DNA from: an uncultured Bacteroidota bacterium
GTDB taxonomy: Bacteria; Bacteroidota; Bacteroidia; Bacteroidales; F082
NCBI GenBank assembly: GCA_937912115.1
Contig: CALDOI010000106.1
Coordinates: forward strand, 1 to 49,050
DNA length: 49,050 nucleotides
Direction of reading: 5' to 3'
Positions 18,097-27,000 of the stretch are shown piece after piece. Each line of letters begins with the position of its first letter. Position 1 is the first letter of the stretch. The notes under the pieces were generated by a model. The model searched no databases, was not told the DNA's origin, and saw nothing but the letters and a program-made list of their open reading frames with translations. A program made the position numbers and the translations under genes.

Positions 18097-18891
18097 TTAA
18101 CCTCCAACGGAAGTTGCAAAACCAGCATTTGTGAACATGCTTTTAATTTGAAATATGTAATCGCTATCGGGCTCACTAATGCCATTCATTTTATACTCTA
18201 TACCATATCGATTGTATTTCTGGCTACCAATTTTGTGATATGGCAATAAGGAAATGGGATGATCATTTTTCAGTTTAGATAAAAATTCCATCAATCTCAG
18301 GAAGTCACTTTCATCATCATTTATTCCCGGAATTAGTGGAAAACGAATCCATACATCCTTTTTCATTTCATCCAGCATTTTTAAATTATTGAGAATTTGC
18401 TTATTACTAACCCCTGTATACTTAATATGCTGTGCATCATCAATATGCTTTAAATCGTATAGAAAAAGGTCTGTATATGACGCGATGTTTGAAAGTATAT
18501 CTGAACTCAGGTTTCCGGTTGTATCAACACAAGTATGTATTTCCAATTTCCTACACTCCTTTAATAATTCCAGTGCAAATTCATGTTGCTGCAACGGCTC
18601 GCCACCAGATAAAGTTACTCCCCCACCCGACTCTTCAAAGAAAACAATATCCTTGTTTATTTCCGTCATTACTCCATCAATGGAATAGCGCATACCAATG
18701 GTTTCTTTATCAGACAGTTTAAATCCATCCATGGTTTCTTCCCTATCCACTAGCTTAATGTCAGAACTTCTGCTCTCAGGATTATGACACCACCAACACG
18801 ACAACGGACATCCTTTGAAGAATATAGTTTGACGAATTCCCGGGCCATCATGTATGGCGAAATGTACTATGTCGAATATTGTTCCGAACAT
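18097..18891 (-). CDS. hypE: Radical SAM activase for the glycyl radical enzyme, lacking the ferredoxin-type insert
   Basis: This 264-residue enzyme uses a [4Fe-4S] cluster and SAM to install the glycyl radical on its partner. The cluster motif is CxxxCxxC at C28, C32 and C35 (GCPLSCWWCHNPE), and the SAM-binding GGEP is at 96-99. Most activases for non-PFL glycyl radical enzymes carry extra cysteines for two auxiliary clusters between these motifs. Here residues 36-95 are present as a linker of about 60 residues with no cysteine at all, so it resembles the PFL activase in cluster content. It is first in the operon, 24 bp ahead of hypD. The symbol is assigned by its pairing with hypD. Confidence 0.85.
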   Translation of the reverse strand: MFGTIFDIVHFAIHDGPGIRQTIFFKGCPLSCWWCHNPESRSSDIKLVDREETMDGFKLSDKETIGMRYSIDGVMTEINKDIVFFEESGGGVTLSGGEPLQQHEFALELLKECRKLEIHTCVDTTGNLSSDILSNIASYTDLFLYDLKHIDDAQHIKYTGVSNKQILNNLKMLDEMKKDVWIRFPLIPGINDDESDFLRLMEFLSKLKNDHPISLLPYHKIGSQKYNRYGIEYKMNGISEPDSDYIFQIKSMFTNAGFATSVGG

Positions 18892-19041
18892 GTAGAAAAA
18901 GTTATTTGTTAATTGTTATACGTTAAGGATTGACTAACACTAGGTCAGTAAGTATAACAGATCAGAAAATCCAGCACTCGAACAGGCAACTGTTGAGTTC
19001 ATGTGAAATTTGATTGAGGATAAAATGGTTTATCATAGCAA

Positions 19042-19049
19042 CAAAGATA
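19042..19049 (-). promoter_or_regulatory. Candidate -7 box for the hypE-hypD operon
   Basis: The minus strand reads TATCTTTG, matching TAnnTTTG, about 150 bp ahead of the hypE ATG. The leader would then be about 140 nt with no obvious stable structure. No good -33 element is visible. Confidence 0.35.
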
Positions 19050-19112
19050 TGATGCAAAAATAATAATTATGCGGTAATTTAACAAGTATAAAAAATCAGA
19101 CAGTGGGGATCA

Positions 19113-19144
19113 GACCCGCCGGGTTTTTTTCAACCCGTTGGGTC
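19113..19144. repeat. Nested inverted repeat in the hypE / LytTR gap
   Basis: GACCCGCCGGGTT (19113-19125) and AACCCGTTGGGTC (19132-19144) pair over 11 of 13 positions around TTTTTC. Each arm also contains its own small CCCG/CGGG-like palindrome. The T-run lies in the loop rather than after the stem, so it is not a textbook terminator, though it follows the LytTR gene and may end that minus-strand operon. The remaining gap (18892-19188) holds only the -7 box listed separately. Confidence 0.55.
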
Positions 19145-19188
19145 AGATTGTAGGATTGGGATTTAACAAGAATAAAAAAAAGTCCTGA

Positions 19189-19947
19189 TCAGCTATTTTC
19201 GAGCCAATCTTTGAATGATTTCACTTTTTCACGGCTAACTATAAGCTCTTCTTTGCCAGAATTTGCAATATTTACTTTCAAACGTGAATTCGAGTAAGCA
19301 TATATATCTTTTATAAAATTAATATTAACAATGTGTTTCCGGCTTATTTTAAAGAATTGTTTTGGATTTAATAATGGGTAAATTAACTCCAAAGCATTGT
19401 CTAACAGCATATCCCGATTATTGATTGTTTTAGCAAAGGTTCCTTTATTGTAACTATAAAAAAAGCTTACATCCTCGGTTTTAAGTATTTCAATTTTATT
19501 ACCAATCCGTACTGAAAACCTTTCCTTGAAATTACCTGCCAGCAACTGCTTCATTTCATCAATTATTGAAGTGGAAATAGGTTTATCATTTTTATTCCAG
19601 ATATTTTCAAATTTGGTCAGTGCATTTTTTAGCTCAACATCTGAAATCGGTTTTAACAAATAATCGATACTATTATATTTAAAAGCCCTTATTGCATAAT
19701 CGTTGTAAGCTGTTGTAAAGATAACCGGAAATGCAACCTCAGTACTTTCAAATATGGTTAAACTAATACCATCTTCAATTTGGATATCGAAGAAACCAAG
19801 GTCAATTTCATTCTCATTTATTAGCTTAACTGCTTCTTCTATGGATTTTGCAATGCCAACAATTTCATAATCTACTATAAGCTCTTTAAGAAGTATCTGT
19901 AACCGACTAACAGCAAGCATTTCATCTTCAACAATCAGTATTCTCAT
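19189..19947 (-). CDS. LytTR-family response regulator
   Basis: The product (252 residues from the chosen start) has a receiver domain (about 1-120; MRILIVEDEM with the acidic pair near 7-9, phospho-acceptor D54 in FFDIQ, then FTTAYNDYAIRAFKYNSIDY) and a C-terminal LytTR DNA-binding domain (about 145-252) with FFKISRKHIVNINFI and DWLENS. The frame extends 25 codons upstream into the end of the kinase gene; ATG 19947 is preferred because it begins the receiver fold exactly and leaves an 11-bp gap after the kinase stop. It acts with the sensor kinase encoded just upstream. Targets are unknown. Confidence 0.93.
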   Translation of the reverse strand: MRILIVEDEMLAVSRLQILLKELIVDYEIVGIAKSIEEAVKLINENEIDLGFFDIQIEDGISLTIFESTEVAFPVIFTTAYNDYAIRAFKYNSIDYLLKPISDVELKNALTKFENIWNKNDKPISTSIIDEMKQLLAGNFKERFSVRIGNKIEILKTEDVSFFYSYNKGTFAKTINNRDMLLDNALELIYPLLNPKQFFKISRKHIVNINFIKDIYAYSNSRLKVNIANSGKEELIVSREKVKSFKDWLENS

Positions 19948-19958
19948 AATCGTAATTT

Positions 19959-20987
19959 CTAATCTGTAAAAATCAATGGTAATTTCACCGTAAAATAATT
20001 CTGAGTATCCTCGATTATACACTCATCATCACTTAATACTTCATATCTGTTAAGGATATTCGACAAGCCAACCGAATGCGAAACCTTAATTTCCTTGCCT
20101 TTATTTTTGTTATTGCTGACCACAAGATAGTTATCCTCAAAAAATACAGAGATATGTACTTTTTGCCGCTGCGAAACAACATTGTGTTTAAAAACATTTT
20201 CAAGAAGCAACTGTAGTGACAAAGGAACCATCATTGGCTTGTCATCGCCTTTATAATCCTGAAATTCAATCGAAAAGCTATCATTAAATCTAATTGATTG
20301 CAGATAGGCATATTTTCTTGCAAATTCAAATTCTTCTGATACCGTTACTAAATCTTCATCCTGGGTTTCTAGTACATACCGATAAATATTTGAAAGCTGA
20401 GTTGTGAATCTATCTGCACGTTTAGCATCAATATGAATAAGTGTACTTAGGGTATTTAAACTGTTGAATAGAAAATGCGGATTGATTTGTGATTTCAGAA
20501 TTTCGAATTTAGCCGAATCGGCTTCATGAACAGCTTTTTGCATTTCTTTTTCAGCCATAATAAACTTGTTCATATATACGCTGGAAAGAATTATAAAAAA
20601 GATTGTAAGTCCGATAAAAATCGTAATTAATGAAGTAATAACTAAACCTGATTTGGAAAACATAATGTTAAAAGGTATATCATGTACATATCTGTACCAC
20701 AATATATTTATAGTAAATACATCAATTGTAATGAAAACAAAGACCGAGATCAGCAATATCACGTAAACCTTAATCGGTTTGGTTTGAATATCAAACCTGT
20801 TCACAATAAATGAAGAAAGAAGTCCGGTTAAACTAATCGACCCACCGATAATAAATCCATAGATAACATTTAACGAAAATGCAATTACTGTGAAACGGTG
20901 GCCGCCACTCATCAAATCGAATGTGAATGTGATTGCTATACTAACTACCAGAATTATTAACAGATTTCTCAGATGGGCGACTTTCAT
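19959..20987 (-). CDS. LytS-type sensor histidine kinase
   Basis: This 342-residue membrane kinase has four predicted helices (about 8-25, 33-60, 73-95, 113-137) without a large extracellular sensor domain. The His_kinase domain follows with the phospho-acceptor H171 in SQINPHFLFNSLNTLSTL, and then an ATP-binding domain with LLENVFKHN and VGLSNILNRYEVL. It should phosphorylate the LytTR regulator encoded 11 bp downstream. The signal is unknown; with so little outside the membrane it probably senses something within the bilayer. The upstream hairpin at 21022-21069 separates it from the preceding gene. Confidence 0.93.
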   Translation of the reverse strand: MKVAHLRNLLIILVVSIAITFTFDLMSGGHRFTVIAFSLNVIYGFIIGGSISLTGLLSSFIVNRFDIQTKPIKVYVILLISVFVFITIDVFTINILWYRYVHDIPFNIMFSKSGLVITSLITIFIGLTIFFIILSSVYMNKFIMAEKEMQKAVHEADSAKFEILKSQINPHFLFNSLNTLSTLIHIDAKRADRFTTQLSNIYRYVLETQDEDLVTVSEEFEFARKYAYLQSIRFNDSFSIEFQDYKGDDKPMMVPLSLQLLLENVFKHNVVSQRQKVHISVFFEDNYLVVSNNKNKGKEIKVSHSVGLSNILNRYEVLSDDECIIEDTQNYFTVKLPLIFTD

Positions 20988-21021
20988 ATTATAAGTTTTT
21001 ACGAATCTATTGAAATTATTT

Positions 21022-21069
21022 AAACAGGAAAGAATGAGTAATAATTTTTCTGCATTCTTTCCTGTTTTT
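21022..21069 (-). terminator. Hairpin terminator between the exported TPR-like gene and the sensor kinase
   Basis: AAACAGGAAAGAATG (21022-21036) and CATTCTTTCCTGTTT (21053-21067) form a perfect 15-bp stem with a 16-nt loop, 6 bp past the stop of the minus-strand gene above it. The T-tract is stronger on the plus strand, while the minus strand continues TTTAAATAATTT, so termination there may be partial. Confidence 0.65.
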
Positions 21070-21074
21070 ACAAA

Positions 21075-21716
21075 TTAGTAACTGCATTCCATTAACATTT
21101 CTGAATTTGTTCTTTCGCCCCAAACAGGACTCAGGTAATTTCTACTATCCTGTTGTTTAAAAAGCTCCGCTGCCTTTGAAAACAGGGGTAGTGCTTTTTC
21201 TTTACCACCACCAAACTGAACAGGACGGTAATAAATATTCTGAGCCAGTAGAAATTCTGCCCTTGGATTCTTACTATTTATCGTTTGAGCCTTTACAAGC
21301 AATTCGTTTGCCTTTGCAGAATATGGTTGTCCAAATTGTTGGGGATTAACCATTATCATAGCCTGATAATAAAATGCTTTTAGCACCAACAATTCATCAT
21401 TTTTAGGCGAAATTTCAATAGCCTTATCTATCTGCGTTAGTGCTTTTTCGAGAATTGCTGTCTTTTCGGATGGTACAACTATCTGCCAACTTCCAAGGAT
21501 ATAGCAATAAGCTGAATAGTAAAGGGGTTCAAATCTTTTTGTGTTCAACGTGGCAATAGAAGCAAAATCATTGCCTAATTCTTCAAGGTTTGTTGATTCA
21601 TCATAAGCCCTCAATGTAAGTAATTTAGCTTTCATTGAACTCTTAAAATTACCCGTTCCTGCTACAGTTATTAACGACATTAATACTACTGCAATTGTGA
21701 TCATACTTTTTTTCAT
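21075..21716 (-). CDS. Exported TPR-like protein of unknown function
   Basis: The 213-residue product starts with a signal peptide (MKKSMITIAVVLMSLITVAG). The rest is helical, with TPR-like pairs such as LEKALTQIDKAIEISPKNDE and YSAKANELLVKAQTINSKNP and a later KALPLFSKAAELFKQQ. It should lie in the periplasm. It is separated from the LytS/LytTR genes by a hairpin, so cotranscription is at best partial; being a target of that system is possible but unproven. A near-match to the -7 box (TACTTTCG) sits about 30 bp upstream at 21746-21753. Confidence 0.7.
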   Translation of the reverse strand: MKKSMITIAVVLMSLITVAGTGNFKSSMKAKLLTLRAYDESTNLEELGNDFASIATLNTKRFEPLYYSAYCYILGSWQIVVPSEKTAILEKALTQIDKAIEISPKNDELLVLKAFYYQAMIMVNPQQFGQPYSAKANELLVKAQTINSKNPRAEFLLAQNIYYRPVQFGGGKEKALPLFSKAAELFKQQDSRNYLSPVWGERTNSEMLMECSY

Positions 21717-21913
21717 CTTTTTAATATTTAATTAGTTATTGATGGCGAAAGTATGTTGGTAGCAAATCAGAAAAAATTATTAATTACCCAACTGTTGTAT
21801 TGGATGGATGAACTGTAAAAAACAAGACCTCCCTTTAAATATTCTAATTCAGGATAATGTGTCAATATGTAAATCAGCTTGACTGATGACTTATTCTTCA
21901 ATTATGCTATTCT

Positions 21914-23326
21914 TTACCTAACAATAATTTTCCCTGAAAACTTAACTGACCCGATTGTTGAAGAATAAATATATAACCCTGATTCTATATTAGAGCAATC
22001 CCAATGAAGTACTCCATTATTCAATTGAAATTCACCTAATTTCTGACCAGAAATATTAAAAATATTAACTGTTAAATCGCGGTATTGAGTTAAGTTATTC
22101 ACTGTAAATGTAACATTTGTGGATGCCGGGTTTGGATATGCAGTCAAAGGACTTTCAATAATCTCAGGTATATCATTTGATATAAATGGTGTCCAGTAGA
22201 AATCTGTTTGGGTTTCGAGTGTCCAATCTCCTCCAGAAAACCTGTAATAGATTTCTTCAAATATGTTTTCATGATTATCGTATTGACTAACTGTCAAGTA
22301 TTCTTTACCCCATTGCTCACTTTGGTTATTCCACAAATCTTGTTGTATTGTATCAAACTTGTTTTCTGCAATATATGAAAAGAAATACCTGTATTGATTC
22401 TCCCAGGATCCGTCAGGCATATGCCAGTACTGGTAAACTTGAGTTACTTTATTGTTGTTATATTCAACAAGATAATTGTTAGAATTCACCATTTCCTGTA
22501 ACCCAATATTATATTCCATCTGTAGGCGATGTATTAATCTTCCGGAAGCATCATAAGTAAAATAACCGATGTAATTATCTCGCCAATTGTTGCTTTCTAT
22601 GTCCCAGGATTTTAGCTCAACTGTGTCGGGATCACCATTGTTGTTATATGAATATATATACATATAATAGTTACTCCAACTATTAGTTTCTTCATCAAAT
22701 TGTTTGGTTATTTCCTCAGCGCAACCACCTGACTCATCGTAATAGAATATTGTTTTTCTAAATTTATCCCAGGAATTTATTTCTGAATTATAATTGTACC
22801 TAAACATTGTGTCTGCTCTGCCATTACTGTTATCATACATTTCACGAAAGCCGTAGTAATATTGTTGAATTCCATTGGAAAATTTCTTATCAAATTCTTC
22901 TTTAAGCAACTCGGGTGCTTCATATTCTATATATTTATTATCTATCCAGGTTTGAGCAACACTATTCCATACATTTGAGTAGTGCTGTTTAATATTAACC
23001 CCATCAAAGTAAGTAATGGAATCATATTCCGTATTCAGGAAGAATGGTTCCATAAACTCAGGTACTTTATTTAAAGCAACCAGTACGTTTCCGAAATCAT
23101 TTCTTTTGAGGACTTCATACTTACGTTCAAGCATTAATTCATTGCTTCCACCCGGAATTCCATAGAGCAAGCTACTATCTAATACCCAAAGCGTATCTCC
23201 GAAAACATGGTTTTGTCGGTTTAAAGTATTTAATGAATCTACCTGCCGTTTATATTGTTCTTTGCTTTGGCTAAAGGTAATGATAGGGATTATCGCCAGG
23301 ATAATAAGGATAAGAAAATGTTTCAT
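21914..23326 (-). CDS. T9SS-secreted protein with YD-like repeats (type A sorting domain)
   Basis: This 470-residue exported protein has a signal peptide (MKHFLILIILAIIPIITFSQ). From about residue 110 to 375 it repeats a pattern of WxxxxxxxYxYdxxGxxxxxxxxxW, for example ETNSWSNYYMYIYSYNNNGD and ESNNWRDNYIGYFTYDASGR, which resembles degenerate RHS/YD repeats. The C-terminus (about 395-470) is a type A T9SS sorting domain: TAYPNPASTNVTFTV, NIFNISGQKLGEF, SGLYIYSS, KIIVR. It is probably anchored or released at the cell surface. It sits just beyond the RHS cluster and may belong to the same accessory block. No enzymatic residues are apparent. Confidence 0.82.
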   Translation of the reverse strand: MKHFLILIILAIIPIITFSQSKEQYKRQVDSLNTLNRQNHVFGDTLWVLDSSLLYGIPGGSNELMLERKYEVLKRNDFGNVLVALNKVPEFMEPFFLNTEYDSITYFDGVNIKQHYSNVWNSVAQTWIDNKYIEYEAPELLKEEFDKKFSNGIQQYYYGFREMYDNSNGRADTMFRYNYNSEINSWDKFRKTIFYYDESGGCAEEITKQFDEETNSWSNYYMYIYSYNNNGDPDTVELKSWDIESNNWRDNYIGYFTYDASGRLIHRLQMEYNIGLQEMVNSNNYLVEYNNNKVTQVYQYWHMPDGSWENQYRYFFSYIAENKFDTIQQDLWNNQSEQWGKEYLTVSQYDNHENIFEEIYYRFSGGDWTLETQTDFYWTPFISNDIPEIIESPLTAYPNPASTNVTFTVNNLTQYRDLTVNIFNISGQKLGEFQLNNGVLHWDCSNIESGLYIYSSTIGSVKFSGKIIVR

Positions 23327-23559
23327 ATATATTGTATTAAAATTATAATTATCTAAAGTAGTTGATTTTGATGATCTGATATTTGGGTTTCATTTTTCAT
23401 ATTATTTGATCTGTTTTGCAATTTGTGTTTTCAGCTACTTGACTATTTGTTTTATGGCATTTTTAATTGTGTTTGCATACGCATTACAAATGCGGACGAG
23501 AGGGTAGTAACTTGTCCTATAAATATACTATCCAAGTGAGTATATTTGTTCAAAATAAA

Positions 23560-24069
23560 TTATTCTGCACACCAATGCTTTACATTCATGTTTTCATTTA
23601 ATTCAATTATCGTTGTTTTAATTATATCATCTACTAGAAAAAGATCTAACCTAACATAAATTGAAGATTTTATTTTTATGTGGTTATTGACTGATAAAAC
23701 TCCTTTCTTCTTCTTGAAACATTTCAATTCTTCTATTATTAGTCTTAATTTATTATTAACAAGATTCTTGGGTTGTGAAAAGCTGTGATTAGTATCTAAA
23801 ATGCTTTCAATTGTAGATAGTTTCTGTGAGTTTATTAACTGAATTGTATCCCAATTTGTAAAAAGAGTATCAAAACAACTACTACCAAATGTTGTAATAA
23901 TAGAGTCTGTCTTTCCTTCAAAATAAATATTTTTTATTTGGGGATACTTATTTTGCCATATAACATCCACAAAAAAATTCAATGCAATTTGTTCAGGACT
24001 ATCAGTGTTTTGATCAAAAGAAACATTCGCAAAACATAAAAATGTCAATACTAATAATAAACTTTTCAT
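23560..24069 (-). CDS. Exported protein overlapping the RHS gene, candidate immunity protein
   Basis: The 169-residue protein has a signal peptide (MKSLLLVLTFLCFANVSF) and no family I recognise. The mature part begins SPEQIALNFFVDVIWQNKYPQ, loosely like an NTF2-type fold, and has four cysteines after the signal peptide. Its ATG overlaps the stop of the RHS gene by four bases (ATGA), so the two are translationally coupled. A small gene in this position behind a polymorphic RHS toxin is usually its immunity gene. A periplasmic or surface location would suit a toxin acting outside the cytoplasm. This is inferred from position, not homology. Confidence 0.6.
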   Translation of the reverse strand: MKSLLLVLTFLCFANVSFDQNTDSPEQIALNFFVDVIWQNKYPQIKNIYFEGKTDSIITTFGSSCFDTLFTNWDTIQLINSQKLSTIESILDTNHSFSQPKNLVNNKLRLIIEELKCFKKKKGVLSVNNHIKIKSSIYVRLDLFLVDDIIKTTIIELNENMNVKHWCAE

Positions 24070-27000
24070 TTTGAATTACATTTGTTTACATCCATTATTT
24101 TTCTAATATGATGCGCCATGCCCTTGTTATTACCTGAAGGTGAAAACATTATGCTTTTGGATAGTAGATCATTAACAGGAGTTCTACCCCCAATCATATT
24201 CAAAACAGGTTTACCTTTACTATCTATTACATATTCTTCATAAAGATACCCTGCTATGTGTCCATATTCATGTGCATAGCTACCAGAAGGGCTATTCATA
24301 TAAAAAAATCCAGAAACATTGAAGTCCTGAGCTTTACCATTTGTAAGATCTCTCATATACTGAAGCCCTTGATTTCTACCTATAATGTTTCCATTTTCGT
24401 CTTTTATAATAACTTTACTCTGTCCTCCGCCACTTAAAAGCTCAATTTGATCATACGATTTTTCTGTACCACCTTCTGAAGATGTTTTAGTTATTAAATC
24501 AACTTCAACCTCTTTTCCATCAACTTCAATACCGTCCCACCCAGATTTTATATCCTCTTTTACAGCATCAATTTTCTTTTGAGCATTCTTTTTTAATGTT
24601 CCATCTTTTTTGTATAACGCATTTCCAGTGAATTCAATAGTAGTATGTACTGTAATACTCTCGTTAGTTGTTGTAACCCATGTACTATCACCATTTATAT
24701 CTATATTTGAAATTGGATTATTTGATCCATAATGGTATGGTGAAAAATCTAAATACTTCTCAGCAAAAGCATCATGAGTATGGAATCTACCTATTGCCGG
24801 ATCATAGAACCGAGCCCCGTAATCATACCACCCCAGACCAAAATCATCCTGAAACTCTTTCCCGTTATATAGGTATTTATTATCTTTTGCTAAATTTGAT
24901 TGAAAGGATAAAGCATCACCCATACTCATACCAAAAGGGTAGTAACTATTGTCTTGTAATACCTCTCCGGTTTGGCTGAATGAAACACGAGTATTACCAA
25001 GATGATCTACAAGGTAATATTCATAACTAAAGCTTCCATCACCATTTGGCACGATACGCCCTTCAGGTGTGAAGATAAAATCAGGCTCATTATCTTTATA
25101 TACAAAACTGCCAATGTAATCAGTTGTTAACCCATTACCCCTATTGTTAGAAACCACTTTTTGTAATTTTTGTCCATTAGCATTGTATATGTAATCTATA
25201 TATTTGTTTTCATCATTAAAAAATGGAATATGTTGGGGTAAATTCATATAGTTATATCCAATTTCGTCAACAATTTGTTTGTTAAAATCCTTTTTTAAAT
25301 TTCCATTCAAGTCATAAAAATACTCATTTGTTGTTAAAAATGAACCATTATCAGTAAATCCATTTTCTTGTTGTTCCGATGTTGTACCGTCGTTTACATA
25401 TTTCAATTGATTTCCTATATAGCCATAGGTTAGATAATCAATTACCCCAAACCTGCCATTTTCTATCTCACCATTACGCGTTAGAGTCTTTATGTTGCCA
25501 TTTTTGTAATAGGAATAGTTAGTAGAATAGTCGCCGTTACCTGTGAAACTTGATGAAAGCAATCGGTTGGCTCCATCATAACTATAATCATATTGCATTA
25601 TATCAGTAAAAACAGCAGAATTCCATTTAATAGTGCCAATATTTCCATTATATTGAGCACTATTTGCCGAATTATTATAGTTCAATGTCATAGCAAATAA
25701 ATCATCATCAGGATTAGCAATGTCATTAATATCAGTTAACCAGCTACGTATGTTGTATTTGTAGTTGACAGTTTGCAAAAATGAGTATTCGGTTTTGTGT
25801 ATTTGTTTCCTTGTTGGCAGTCCTGTTTCATTGTACTTATTATCATTCAACACAACCCATTCCTGATTATTGATTTTATGTAGAGTTTCGGTTAATTGAC
25901 CTGCGTGATTGTAAGTAAACTTTTGATAAATTGTATTACTATTTGTATTTATATCTGAATATTCTTTAGTTTCCTCTACTTCTCCTGTGAAATTAATAAG
26001 CGATGAAACTATGTTTTTACCTCCCAGGTGGTTATTACTGATTGTTTGTATTGCCCTGTTTAAGCTATCATAATATGTAACCGAAACAAGCCATTCATTT
26101 AATACACTCAGCCCATCATGAAGTAGAACTTTGGTTTTTGTTATTGTTGAAAGTCCTTTAATTTTATTTGAATTGCTATTGTTATAAAGGAAATAAAATG
26201 GAAGGTCATCAGATATAAAAGCGTAGTCTTCCGGCGTTGTCTCCAATTCCAGAGCTTGATAATTGTCGTAATATGAGGTTGAGTAAATTTCATCAGTACC
26301 TGATGTTACCGGGAAAGCAATATTAGAATAACCGTTTCCACTAATATATGATTCAAAAATTCTATTTGTTTCCGTACTGGCAGTTGTTTGCATATCAGAT
26401 TGAGAAACCAAACTGCTATGATGATACTTGCCAGAAATAATTGGACGGTTAAACCTATCATATTTTATATATAACCAATCATTGTTCGTTCTTAATTCAC
26501 CATCCTGCGTTAAAACTACCTCGTCGCGTCTATTGTACACCATATATACTTCATCAGCACCAGGGAGTTTCTTTATTGCAATTCTACCATATACGTCATA
26601 TTTGTAATAATAACATAGCTGTTTAATCCAATCTATAGTATTCTCATAGGCTTGAGAGGTTGATCCAGGAGGCACTTTTGAAAATGCTTCAGGCGGGAGA
26701 ACAAATCTCAGATTATTATATTTATCATACACATACTGAGTAATTAGAGGTTCAACATCAGAATTAACGACCTTTGAAACTAATCGATCTTTATAATCTT
26801 TATATTCTATTGTTGTAGAATTATTTTCGTCTTTATAAGTATTCTTAAAAAGAGATTGCTTTGGATAACACCCTTCTTTAACTAATTGATTGCTTTCAGA
26901 AACGCTAAACAGGTATACTTCATTGTTTTCAGTATTTGTACCATATGTGAATTCTGTATGGTGATTAGAACTTAGTCTCCAATCGTTTCCTGGGGCACTC

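Noticed and set aside
21837-21913. A second gene or RNA between the T9SS and TPR-like genes
   Set aside because: No start, promoter box or stable fold could be supported.
23327-23559. A gene in the gap between the YD-like T9SS gene and the immunity candidate
   Set aside because: No reading frame of useful length or coding character was seen; only AT-rich sequence without clear signals.
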